This document shows positions 46,940-56,624 of a stretch of 64,000 bases of DNA, in pieces. The notes beneath the pieces were generated by a model. It saw nothing but the letters and a program-made list of their open reading frames with translations, had not been told where the DNA came from and did no database searches. The DNA is from Delphinus delphis (taxonomy: Eukaryota > Chordata > Mammalia > Artiodactyla > Delphinidae), in the NCBI RefSeq assembly GCF_949987515.2, contig NC_082698.1:34438070-34502069 (forward strand), in the 5' to 3' direction. The stretch's first letter is position 1. Each line of letters begins with the position of its first letter. The translations under genes and the position numbers were made by a program.

Positions 46940-47175
46940 AATATATTGAAGTCAGACTGACTTGTTTTTAAATCCTTCCTCACCACACTTAACAGTTGTG
47001 TGTCCAGGGAGTTGTATAACCTTTCTAAGCTTCAATTGCTTCTGGGAAATGGGGACAATAATAGCACCTTATAGGGTTGTGGTAAGGATATAATGAATAT
47101 AAAGCATTTAACCCAGTGACTGAAACTTTAAGCACTCAGAAACATTATTAACTACATTGAGTGTTCTTTTTGTTA
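46940..47175 (+). mobile_element. MIR SINE
   Basis: AAATCCTTCCTCACCACACTTAACAGTTG, GGGAAATGGGGACAATAATAGCACC, TATAGGGTTGTGGTAAGG, AAGCACTCAGAAACATTATTAAC. Nearly full length. Confidence 0.75.
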
Positions 47176-47179
47176 ACTA

Positions 47180-47660
47180 TGCAACCTTAAGCAAATGACT
47201 TACCTTCTATGTCTCAATTTCCTCAGCTGTGAAATGGGGATAATATTAGTACTGGTACACAACCCTTATCTGAGACCCTGGCTAGAGATGGTTTTCTGAA
47301 TTTAGAATTTTTTAGATTTTGAAAGGTAATCCAGTGCATATTATGTCACACCCTAGCAGCTTCTAGGGCAGCACCCCATGGTCAAGTACATTTATAGTTC
47401 TGCAGCAAAACATAGGAATAGCCATACTAAGAGGACTAAATAAGAAACTCTAAATAGATGCATGGCAGTTTAGGTCAGGTTTTGCTGCCAGACGCATTTT
47501 TTTTAAAGTATCATTCAGACCTTTTTCAATTCCAGAATTGTAAATAATGGATCATGAACCTGTACTTTGTAAAGTTGTTGTAAGGAGCAAATGAGTTGAT
47601 ACATGATACACTTAAGAAATACTAAGTGCTAAATAAATTGTAGCTATTATTATTATTTTT
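47180..47660 (+). mobile_element. Second MIR, split by a DNA transposon at about 47,265-47,535
   Basis: The MIR 5' part (GACTTACCTTCTATGTCTCAATTTCCTC, GAAATGGGGATAATATTAG) stops at about 47,260. The 3' part resumes at about 47,550 (GTAAAGTTGTTGTAAGGAGCAAATGAG, AAGTGCTAAATAAATTGTAGCTATTATT). Between them lies AT-rich sequence with MARNA-like ends (CACAACCCTTATCTGAGACCC, TTTAGAATTTTTTAGATTTTGAAAGG), related to the copy at 2.87-3.13 kb. Confidence 0.65.
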
Positions 47661-47696
47661 TATCACAAGAAAGGTGGCTTCAAAAATCAATGGCAG

Positions 47697-48070
47697 GACT
47701 TCCCTGGTGGCGCAGTGGTTAAGAATCCGCCTGCCAATGCAGGAGACACGGGTTCGAGCCCTGGTCCAGGAAGATCCCACATGCCGTGGAGCAACTAAGC
47801 CCATGTGCCACAACTACTGAACCTGCGCTGTAGAGCCCATGAGCCACAACTACTGAGCCTGCGCTCTACAGCCCGCGAACCACAACCACTGAGCCTGTGT
47901 GCCACAGCTACTGAAGCCTGCGCGCCTACAGCCTGTGCTCCACAACAAGAGAAGCCACCACAATGAGAAGTCCGTGCACTGCAACGAAGAGTAGCTCCTG
48001 TTCACTGCAACTAGAGAAAGCCCGCACACAGCAACAAAGACCCAACACAGACAAAGAAAAAAAAAAAAAA
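47697..48070 (+). mobile_element. Long SINE (CHR-2 type) with expanded middle
   Basis: Head GGACTTCCCTGGTGGCGCAG, body end AAAGACCCAACACAGAC and poly-A. The middle contains about four copies of a roughly 21-bp CACAACTACTGAGCC-type unit, making it longer than the copies at 5.3 and 18.5 kb. Confidence 0.93.
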
Positions 48071-48140
48071 CTATACCCAGTAGGGTGGCTATTATAAAGC
48101 GCACGCGCGCGCAAGAGAGCAAACAAAAAAAGTAAATAAC

Positions 48141-48484
48141 GGGCTTCTCTGGTGGCACAGTGGTTAAGAATCCACCTGCCAATGCAGGGAACAAGGGTTT
48201 GAGCCCTGGTCCGGGAAGATCCCACATGCCGTTGAGCAACTAAGCCCATGCGCCACAACTACTAAGCCTGTGCCCTAGAGCCCATGAGCCACAACTACTG
48301 ATCCCGCGTGCCACAACTACTGAAGCCTACGCACCTAGAGCTCATGCTCCGCAAGGAGAGAAACCACCTCAATGAGAAGCCTATACAACACAACGATGAG
48401 TAGCCCCCACTCGTCACAACTAGAGAAAGCCCACACGCAGCAACGAAGACCCAACGCAGCCAAAAATAAATAAATTATATTTTT
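48141..48484 (+). mobile_element. Long SINE (CHR-2 type) inside the L1
   Basis: Head GGGCTTCTCTGGTGGCACAG through GACCCAACGCAGCCAAAAAT plus tail. The target-site duplication AAAAAGTAAATAAC lies before (ending 48,140) and after (ending 48,499). Confidence 0.94.
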
Positions 48485-48675
48485 AAAAAAGTAAATAACA
48501 AGTATTGGCAAGGATCTGGAGAAACTGGGACGCTTGTGCACTGTTGGTTGGAATGTAAAATGGTGCAGCCACTATGGGAAACAGTATGGAGGTTCCTCAG
48601 AAAGTTAAAAATAAAATTAGCATATGATCCAGCAATTCCACTTTTGGGTATGTGCCCAAAAGAACTGAAAGCAGC

Positions 48676-48974
48676 CGCGGAGCAACTAAACCTGTGTGCC
48701 ACAACTACTGAGCCTGCACTCTAGAGCCCACGAGCCACAACTACTGAGCCCACGAGCCACAACTACTGAGCCCACGTGCCACAACTACTGAAGCCCACGT
48801 GCCTAGAGCCCATGCTCCACAACAAGAGAAGCCACCGCAATGAGAAGCCTGCGCACTGCAACAAAGAGTAGCCCCCGCTTGCTGCAACTAGAGAAAGCCT
48901 GTGCACAGCAGCAAAGACTCAACGCAGCCAAAAATAAAACAATAAATAATAAAAATAAATTAATTATTTAAAAA
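48676..48974 (+). mobile_element. 5'-truncated long SINE inside the L1, with tandemly expanded middle
   Basis: Begins within the body at CCGCGGAGCAACTAAACC and lacks the tRNA head. The exact 12-bp duplication AACTGAAAGCAG at 48,664-48,675 and 48,975-48,986 proves it is an independent truncated insertion. The unit CACGAGCCACAACTACTGAGCC is repeated three to four times at about 48,700-48,800. Confidence 0.93.
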
Positions 48975-49465
48975 AACTGAAAGCAGAAACTCAAATATTT
49001 ATACACACATATTCATAGCAGCATTATTCAAAATAGCCAAAAGGTAGAAGCAACCCAAGTGTTCATCAACCGATGGATGCATAAACAAACTGCACTATAC
49101 ATACAATGGATTATTATTCAGCCTTAAAAAGGAAGGAAAATTTGACACATGCTACAACATAGATGAGACTTGAAGAAGTTATACTAAGTGAAATAAGCTA
49201 GTCACAAAAGGACAAATACTGTATGATTCCACTTATATGAGGTATCCAGAGTAGTCCATTCATGGAGACAAAAAGTAGAATGGTGGTTGCCAGGGGGTGG
49301 AGGAAGGTAGGAATGAGGAATTATTGTTTAATGGGTACAGAGTTTCAGTTTTGGAAGAAGAAAAAAGTTCTGGAGCTGGATGGTGGTGATGGTTGCACAA
49401 CCATGTGTGAATGTACTTAATGTCACTGAATTGTACACCTAAAATGGTTAAAATGGTAAATTTGG

Positions 49466-49715
49466 GGGTGGGATGAATTGGGAGATTGGGATTGAAATCT
49501 ATACACTACTGATACTATGTATAAAATAGATAGCTAATGAGAACTTAACTGTATAGCCCAGGGAACTCTACTCAGTGCTCTGTGGTGACCTAAATGGGAA
49601 GGAAATCCAAAAAAGAGGGGATATGTGTATACGTATAGCTGATTCACTTTGCTGTACAGCAGAAACTAACACAACAGTGTAAATCAACTATACTCCAATA
49701 AAAGTTAATTTTAAA
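49466..49715 (+). mobile_element. Cetartiodactyl L1 3' UTR end
   Basis: GATGAATTGGGAGATTGGGATTG, AAAATAGATAGCTAATGAGAAC, GTATAGCCCAGGGAACTCTACTC, TGATTCACTTTGCTGTACAGC and TATACTCCAATAAAAGTTAAT. Confidence 0.88.
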
Positions 49716-49720
49716 AACAA

Positions 49721-51150
49721 AATACAAAAAAGAAAAAAATGGTACAATTTATTTTATGTGTATTTAACCACAACTTATAAAAAGTAACTTCTAGTAAGAC
49801 GTTACCCCTTTCTGACATGGCATAGCACATCTGTGTGCCCTTATGTTTGTTTTGGGGGCAATGTTTCTGACAGAAAGCATGGTCTCGAATGTCTCCTTTA
49901 ATAATTATGACTTTCCAGTAGCAAACTTTTTCACTGTAATTAGTGAAAAATGTCACTAGATGTCACTCTTTAGCTGAAAAACTATTCCAATTTGGTTCAG
50001 TAGCCGATAGCTATAAGTAATTCCAGAGCATCAGATAAAAGCCTGTATATAGTGCTTTGCTCATACAAATACGGTTTTCTGGGAAAGAGAAGGTTTCCAT
50101 CTGTGAAATGTATTAATAAGCTACTCTGTTCATGAAATTTATGTTAATGTTTATTAACTTCATTGGTACTAATTGTTTTTCACTATAAATTGAGTTTGTG
50201 TAATTAAGACATAACTAACTTTGTAAGTGATAGTGAAACACAAAGCTGAAATGTAAAGATCATTTATCATTGAAAGTCAGGTGGCTTTACCACTAAATGA
50301 TGTGTGACATTGGGTAAGTCCTTTAATCTCTCTGATTTCACCAGAGTAGTAGAAACATCCTTTCTTAGGTCAATATACACTACCGTATATTTGCTCTGTG
50401 CTAAAACATATTTAAGTACACTCTAATTCTAAAATATTTTGGTTTTTATAGTAGTAATCAAATTGTAACTGTTGAAATACAATACCAATGGGAGTTCAGT
50501 AACAGAAAATACTGCCCACAAGAAGACATTAGGAAATATAATGAGACTTCTTGATGTCCTGAGGGAGTATTTTAGGAAAATACTTGTATTAAACAATTAT
50601 AGTCAGAGGCATAAACTCTTGAAATAAAAAAGATCACATTTACTACTGAGAACAGTTTTTAAAAGATAATGGAATATCCTAAAGTGTAAAAGAAAAATTG
50701 CTTTGTTTACCTGTAAAATTCTTAAGATTCAAGAACACATTGATTCTTAAAGATTAACCATTTGAATTGGTAATATTACACTATAATCAAAATAATTTTT
50801 TAAACTTCTAATTTTTGTAAGAAGTTTGTAATTGAGTTATAATACCTAAAAACAATCAAAAGACCAAATGCTCACCGCTGGATGAAATGCTGGACATTAT
50901 AATGCATCAATAAATGAGGATATTACATTTTTATTAGTAGTAACAGTTATTAGGATTAAGAGTATTAGGATGAGAAAAACTATCAGAAATGGTAGGTAAA
51001 AATATAGAACTCAGAATGATATAAAAAATAGAGTGTAAATCGTGCCCAGTTAAGGATATTGACAGTTGTTTTATTTAATTTCATTATATTTAACTCTTAA
51101 AACTTAGATCTTTCTGTTTAACTTTTATCTTCACATGATTAAATATGTAA
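49721..51150. other. Intergenic, no recognised element
   Basis: AT-rich with no repeat recognised in most of it. A MIR-like fragment may lie near 50,260-50,350 (GTGTGACATTGGGTAAGTCC). Confidence 0.5.
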
Positions 51151-51330
51151 AAGGAGAGGGGGTGTAGTAGCTAAAGGGTACAGAGTTGCTTTTTGTGGTG
51201 ATGAAAGTGTTCTAAGATTAACTGTGGTGATAGTTGCGCGTATGTGTGAATATATTAAAAACCATTGAATTTTACACTTTAAATGGGTGAATTGTATGGT
51301 ATATGAACTATATCTCAATAAAAAGTAGGT
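51150..51330 (+). mobile_element. Old L1 3' UTR fragment
   Basis: GGGTACAGAGTTGCTTTTTG, GGTGATAGTTGCGCGTATGTGTG, CATTGAATTTTACACTTTAAATGGG and TATCTCAATAAAAAG. Confidence 0.75.
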
Positions 51331-51414
51331 GAGGGAAGCACTATTCAAGCTTTTTTTCTAATACTGCAAATATAGTTATGAATGCCTATTTTTAAAAGAG
51401 CATTGAAAACAAGT

Positions 51415-51685
51415 GGTTTGGGGGGGAGGGATAAATTAGGAGTATGGGATTAACAGATGCACACTACCATACATAAAATAGATACACAAAGATTTACTGT
51501 GGAGCACAGGGAACTATATTTAGTATCTTGTAATAAACTATAATGGAAAAGAATTTTTAAAAAAGGAATATAGATATATCATATATATGTATAACTGAGT
51601 TACTTTGCTGTATATCTGAAACTAACACAATACTGTAAATCAACTATAATTCAATTAAAATAAATAAATAAAATTCAAGTAAAAT
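51415..51685 (+). mobile_element. Cetartiodactyl L1 3' UTR end
   Basis: GGGATTAACAGATGCACACTACC, GTGGAGCACAGGGAACTATATTTAG, GAGTTACTTTGCTGTATATC, AAATCAACTATAATTCAATTAAAAT and an (AAAT)n tail. Confidence 0.88.
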
Positions 51686-51795
51686 ATGTAAAAGGAAAGA
51701 AAAGAATGATTTGTTAAAATTCGCGTGATTATTTTAAACACTGGAAGCAAAAAAGATTTATATTTCATGTTACATTGCCACTTCTATCATACATC

Positions 51796-51809
51796 TGTGT
51801 GTCTGTGTG

Positions 51810-51862
<53 letters not shown>

Positions 51863-51868
51863 GTGGCA
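51796..51868 (+). repeat. (GT)n microsatellite followed by a short (GA)n tract
   Basis: About 33 GT units, slightly interrupted (GTCC, GC), followed 20 bp later by GAGAGAGAGAGAG. Potential Z-DNA former and likely length-polymorphic. Confidence 0.95.
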
Positions 51869-52120
51869 CGGTGGTGGGAAGTCTCCCAGGGAGAGAGAGA
51901 GAGAAGTCTGGGAGGGGCATAGTCAGGGAGGCCTGTTCCGTTCCATCGATAACACGTTCATTTACTGGAAGCCGGCTAAAACAGACTAATCCTTCTTGCA
52001 GTCATTCCCTCTATCTTAACAAGGCTCCGCCACCTCGCCCAGAACTCGGTAAGTTCAAAGTGCAGTAAAAGTGCGTTTTTCCAAAGAATAATCTGAAATG
52101 ACACTGTAGATAATTTACTG

Positions 52121-52175
52121 GAGGGTGGAGAAGGGAGGGGGTGGAGGAAGGGGTGGAGGAAGGGGTGGAGGTGGT
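52121..52175 (+). repeat. G-rich polypurine tandem repeat upstream of FGFBP3
   Basis: About four degenerate copies of a 12-bp unit like GTGGAGGAAGGG, with runs of three to five G, some 350 bp upstream of the FGFBP3 ATG. The strand asymmetry and G runs would allow G-quadruplex or triplex formation. Confidence 0.8.
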
Positions 52176-52407
52176 AATTATCAGGCATCGCTTTGCTATC
52201 ATATTTGCAATGGGGAGAAAAACCTCAATGCGCAAATAGTTTCAAAAAGATTAGACAGTAATTGGCTTTTTCCCAGGAAACCTCTTCAGAGGGGCCACTC
52301 GCAAACTGCTGCTGCCCACTGAAAACCGAGGCCCAGAAAGTCTGGGGAGGAAGATTGGCAGGTGCCTGTGCTTGGGCCAAGGGCTGCGCCCGACTCAGTC
52401 AGTAGCC

Positions 52408-52427
52408 GTCTCTGCCTCTGTCCCCAG
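52408..52427 (+). promoter_or_regulatory. FGFBP3: Probable splice acceptor of the FGFBP3 coding exon
   Basis: A pyrimidine tract with AG, GTCTCTGCCTCTGTCCCCAG, lies 89 bp upstream of the ATG, and the exon would begin at 52,428. This suits a gene with a non-coding first exon, which I believe is the human arrangement. I could not place that first exon. Confidence 0.5.
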
Positions 52428-52516
52428 GTCTAAGGGATGCTGCTATCCTGGCCCTGCTACCACTGAAGCGCTCAGGGGTACCTGGAAAGCCGACCTGAGT
52501 GCAGACACCACGAGCC

Positions 52517-53287
52517 ATGAGTCCTCTGAGGCTGCGAGCGTCTCTCTCGTTGCTGCTGCTGCTGGGTGGCTACCTCCTCGAGGGCGCCGGGAGAAACCAG
52601 CAGGCGATCGGCAGCGCGGTCGAGTCAGCCCCGGGCCCCGCGGGCGGCTCCTCCGGTCGCTTCGTCAGCCCCGAGCGGCATGCGTGCAGCTGGCAGCTCC
52701 TGCCGCCCGCCCCAGGGCCCGCGGCGGGCAGCGAGCTGGCGCTGCGCTGCCAGGGCCCCGACGGGGCGCGCCACCAGTGTGCCTACCGCGGGGAGCCGGG
52801 GCGCTGCCCGGTCTATGCCGCCAGCCCCTCGCACTACTGGAAGCAGGTGCTGGGTGGGCTGCGCAGGAAGCGGCGGCCCTGCCACGACCCCGCGCCGCTC
52901 AAGGCCCGCCTGTGCGCGGGCAAGAAGGGCCAGGGCGCGGAGCTGCGCCTGGTGCCCCATGCATCCCCGTTCGTCAGCCCTACTGGGGCGGGCTTTCCCC
53001 GGGATCCCAAGCTCCGGGCCAGGAGCCGGGGGCAGCCCCGAGAGACCGCGCGCAGCCCCACCGTAGGGGCCCCGCCTCCCTCGAACGCGCCGCCCAAAGG
53101 GAAGCCCTCTGAGAAGAAGACCAAAGGAGGCAAGAGAAAGGCTGCATGGAACCCAGACGAGGAGCGATCTCTGGGGACCCGGCCCGATCCCGACGAGCTG
53201 GACGAGAACACGAAGCTCACGGAGACCTACTGTGCTGAGAAGTGGCATTCCCTCTGCAACTTCTTTGTCAATTTCTGGAATGGCTGA
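52517..53287 (+). CDS. FGFBP3: FGFBP3, secreted fibroblast growth factor-binding protein 3
   Basis: A single coding exon for 256 residues plus a TGA stop. FGFBP proteins are secreted chaperones that bind FGFs such as FGF2 and release them from heparan sulfate in the matrix. The start ATG is preceded by GAGCC (purine at -3), and the first residues, MSPLRLRASLSLLLLLGGYL, form a signal peptide. Eight cysteines at 57, 78, 88, 97, 122, 133, 239 and 247 give the family disulfide pattern. GLRRKRRPCHDP (114-125) is the basic heparin-contacting region, residues 150-235 are a Pro/Lys-rich low-complexity linker, and the C-terminal signature is TYCAEKWHSLCNFFVNFWNG. The human protein is 258 residues. An upstream in-frame GTG (52,499) is not used as the start because homology begins at the ATG. 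The high GC reflects the CpG island. Confidence 0.96.
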   Translation: MSPLRLRASLSLLLLLGGYLLEGAGRNQQAIGSAVESAPGPAGGSSGRFVSPERHACSWQLLPPAPGPAAGSELALRCQGPDGARHQCAYRGEPGRCPVYAASPSHYWKQVLGGLRRKRRPCHDPAPLKARLCAGKKGQGAELRLVPHASPFVSPTGAGFPRDPKLRARSRGQPRETARSPTVGAPPPSNAPPKGKPSEKKTKGGKRKAAWNPDEERSLGTRPDPDELDENTKLTETYCAEKWHSLCNFFVNFWNG

Positions 53288-55030
53288 GGGTGCGGGCCTG
53301 GGGAGGGAAGGGGAGAGAGAGGGAGGGGATCTGTGCGCAGCCCGGGAGGGGAAGCTAAGGGCATCCTAGGCCACAAGATACTGGATAGAGAGTGGGGAAG
53401 AGTCCAGGTTCTAGAATGGGTCTGGGGGGTGGAGGTGGGGCTTGGGATGAGAGTATAAAGGCTATGGAGAGTCTCTGAGACAGCAGGGAAGTTAAAAATT
53501 ATAAAGAGTCGACCCTGTTTAAGAGCAGAAGAACTAATAGAAACAGAAGTAGGCATACCCTAAATGTGTAAAAACTGTAGACTGGGGAGAGAGACGGGTA
53601 CAGAGAGAGGCTGAAAAAATGAGTGGGAAAAATTGACTAAAATGATGTGACTCTCGTGTGGGAAGCAGGATACAATGTACACTGTTTAACGCATTTCTAT
53701 TAAAATATACTCATGAGCAGCTGATAACCTGAGCCAGGTTGAATTTTCAGTGCCATCTCACCTACTCAGCTGACAAGATTACCAACTTTTTTTCTCTTTA
53801 GGAATTAGTATGAACTTGGGTGCTCTCTCCTGTCATAGATGATCCCTATAGGGGATCAATGGATCTGAAGCCATTCAGAGCTCAAAACTGACTCCAGTGA
53901 AAAGGTTTTCAGCATGATTGCCTTTGAATTCTTTTAGAAGTGCTGCTTTTAAACAGAGTGATGCCTAGTGTTCTGAAACTGTCCTATTAACCTTCCAAAT
54001 TCAGAAGTGAATTATAAGAGTTGAGTGCTCCAGTAGGTTTTAAAAAACAATTCTCTTTGTATTTGATCGTATTTTTTAAAAAAGCTAAAATGTAAGTACA
54101 TATCTCAGAGTCATTTGGACCATTATGGAAGTCATCTCTCTGTCTCATGTAATTAATTGTTAACATATTTCATTTTAAATAAGATGAAATGATAGACTTT
54201 GCATGTGTTAGGCGCTCAATAAAAACTGTACGGCTAGATTTAAAGAACTGGCAGGACAATGGAAATTTTGACTGCATTTGATCTAGTTCTGAGTATACCT
54301 TGAAGTTAGTTCCTAAAAACGTCTTGAATTGTTGGGGAAAGACAAGAACAAGTCTGCATAAGGGAAAAATCACAAACTGACAAACCCTGGGTCCTATCAT
54401 TGCTCTGTTTGGCCTGCATGAAGTTCTCTCATTTTTCCACTCTTCCTCCCTCCCTCCCAATTGGGATTTGTTGCTAGCATTTAAAAATTAGATAATTTCA
54501 TATAAAAAGCCAGATTTCTGAATTCTCTTGTAAAATTAGATCTAATGACATTGGACACATCTTTCCACATTGCAACAACTGGATGATGCTGAATATTGGC
54601 TGACCTCTTTAGAGTAGATATATTTTCTTGGGTTTTCCCACTGCTGCTGCACGTCTTATAAATTGACTTTATTCATTTATATTACAGGGCTGAACCCATG
54701 AGACATTTAAGCCACCACCAGATATAAGTGTTTTTGGCTGACCTTCTGTTTTTCTCACCTCCTCTCCTTTAAAATAATGGTAAATGCAACAATCTTACAG
54801 ATACTGAAGATCTCCTGAACTTTTTCCTCCTTGACCAGCCCCTAGAAAATGTAAACTATCTTTTACCTATTCTGTACATTCTTCACACAATTGGCAAAAC
54901 ATTCAGATTGACCATAGTTTCATGCCACGTTTATGAATCACATTCTGAGTAACATTGACCATTAGATAAAATTCATCTTGGCCAAGGAAAGGAAGCTCAG
55001 AGTAGCTTGAGACCACCCCCTAAAGATAGG
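53288..55030. other. FGFBP3 3' flank, probably including its 3' UTR
   Basis: G-rich at first, then AT-rich. TTGCATGTGTTAGGCGCTCAATAAAAAC at about 54,196-54,223 is MIR/L2-like. Otherwise no element recognised. The 3' UTR limit is not determined. Confidence 0.4.
53699..53704 (+). terminator. FGFBP3: Candidate polyadenylation signal ATTAAA for FGFBP3
   Basis: The first recognisable hexamer after the stop codon, about 410 bp downstream. Another, AATAAA at 54,218-54,223, lies in a MIR-like sequence. Neither has a convincing GU-rich element, so the 3' end is undecided. Confidence 0.3.
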
Positions 55031-55034
55031 ATTG

Positions 55035-55110
55035 CAAGGTTTGAGGGATCTTAATTCCCCGACCAGGGAACGAACTTGGCCCCCCCTGCAGTAGACTGCC
55101 AGGGAATTAT
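55035..55110 (-). mobile_element. Decayed short SINE (CHR-1 type), reverse
   Basis: GGGATCTTAATTCCCCGACCAGGGAACGAACTTGGCCCCCCCTGCAG is the reverse of the B-box half of a short CHR-1 element, with the tRNA head lost or eroded. Confidence 0.7.
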
Positions 55111-55639
55111 CCAAAGGGATTCAGTCTTACAGGGCACTTACACAAAATGGTGATCAGAAACTCTCCATCTCAGCTGGGAGCCACATAAAAAGAAATAAGC
55201 AAGAAATGTGTAGTTGTAGAAGGGAGAATTATCTGATGAGGAGAACAAAATACAGTGCTCGTATCCCTGACGCGTAAGCAAGAGGGTATGTGTGATGTCC
55301 TTCGATGACAGCGACTTGAAAGGAGATGAGAATGTTTCTGGTCTTGGAGGCTTGGGGACCACAGCTGCCCTCCCAGCTCCATGGTTTTCTTACAACTTCA
55401 AAGAGCATCTCTCCTTACTTCCTGCCCGATGCTTACAGCTGCAGAGCTTTGATGAACTTACCCCAAGTTTGTCCCTCCTGTGACCTCTGGCTCACCACAT
55501 TCAAACTCTTCCCCATTTCAATTTTTAAAAGCAGGCATAAAAGCAGACCAAAGCCTTCCTTTCCCTTTTGTAAAGCAAGACAGCTGCTTCAGCCATATTA
55601 AAATTATTAGGTGGTCATTATATACAGACAACAGCAGTT

Positions 55640-55990
55640 AGAAAAAGATAATGTAAGGTGCCATTAATAATAGCAATCCAATTCATTAAACTCAATAAAA
55701 ATATACAAGAGCTATGTGAAGAACACAGAAATACTTCTGAGGGCAGAACAGAAAGACTTGAGTAAATGAAAACATGTGTGGATTATGATTATGATTATGA
55801 TTAAAGAAGCCTTAACATTTAAAAATGTCAATCTGTAAATAATCTATACATTTAAACATGATAACAACAGACTACCAAAAGGATTTTTTGGTGCGAGAAT
55901 TGGGCAAACTGATTCTAAAATTCCAAAGGAAAACCAAAACGAATTTGGGGACTGGAGGGGTGCAGGGTTGTATGTTTCAGAGAGAGAGAA
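55640..55990 (+). mobile_element. Diverged L1 ORF2 fragment
   Basis: GCAATCCAATTCATTAAACTCAATAAAAATATACAAG and GGCAAACTGATTCTAAAATTCCAAAGGAAAACC keep ORF2 word order but with many changes. Confidence 0.5.
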
Positions 55991-55999
55991 AAAAAGGAT

Positions 56000-56587
56000 G
56001 CTTTCATTGAGGTTAAGGGTACAATTTGAAATGGTTAAATACAGAATCTCCCCAAGGACTGCTGGCAGCACAGTGCAAAACAATGTAAATGATGTGAGTG
56101 GACTGTTTCTAGGTAACCACAGGGACTCTCCATAGAAGGCCAGAAGCTTCCAACCAGCGCTTCGGTTGACTGTTGCCGCCTCTGAGCTGGGTGGTCATGT
56201 GATCGTGGCGGGGCTGAGGACCCTAAACCTTTGATCCATATGTTCTTTTGTTCCCAGGCATAACGATCACAATGAGAACGATTCTTCTCCAAATCGAGAC
56301 AGGGAGAGGGCCCTTATGCATTGATTTTAAGATGTGGGGAGAGAGGTGAAGGGAAGATGGCCAGTGTGGGATCCCCAGGAGGGTGAGATGTCACAGTTTA
56401 TATTTAATCATGTGTTAGTATTCCTTGGGAGTGCCACAGGATGAAATGTTTGCCAGCATTTAGAGGTAGCTCTTTATCTTCTCTCTTTTCTCCCTTCCTA
56501 TTATTACTTAAGGCTTGGGAGGGCTCTCGATTAAATTTTAAAAAAGCAAAGCAAAAGAACACACTACACAACAGAACACACACACAC

Positions 56588-56624
<37 letters not shown>

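Larger units (their letters stand above)
48071..49465 (+). mobile_element. Old L1 3' portion, interrupted by two SINEs
   Basis: Host L1 segments are 48,071-48,140 (CCCAGTAGGGTGGCTATTATAAA), 48,485-48,675 (GGCAAGGATCTGGAGAAACTGGG) and 48,975-49,465 (TTATTCAGCCTTAAAAAGGAAGG, GGTGGTTGCCAGGGGGTGG, CACTGAATTGTACACC). They read in L1 order once the SINEs are skipped. A short CG-alternating run (GCGCACGCGCGCGC) lies at about 48,099-48,112. Confidence 0.9.
52340..53300. promoter_or_regulatory. FGFBP3: CpG island over FGFBP3
   Basis: CpG density and GC content rise sharply from about 52,340 and fall just after the stop codon. The island covers the whole coding exon. Its high GC produces long spurious open frames on both strands. 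Confidence 0.75.

Noticed and set aside
52372..53112. 246-codon frame overlapping FGFBP3 in another frame
   Set aside because: Has no start homology or family match and exists because the CpG island lacks stop codons. The FGFBP3 frame has a signal peptide, paired cysteines and the C-terminal signature.
52625..53248. 207-codon minus-strand frame opposite FGFBP3
   Set aside because: GC-rich shadow of the true coding strand with no recognisable domain.
54196..54223. AATAAA as the FGFBP3 polyadenylation site
   Set aside because: It lies in MIR/L2-like text (TTAGGCGCTCAATAAA) where such hexamers are expected. It could have been co-opted but there is no sequence support.
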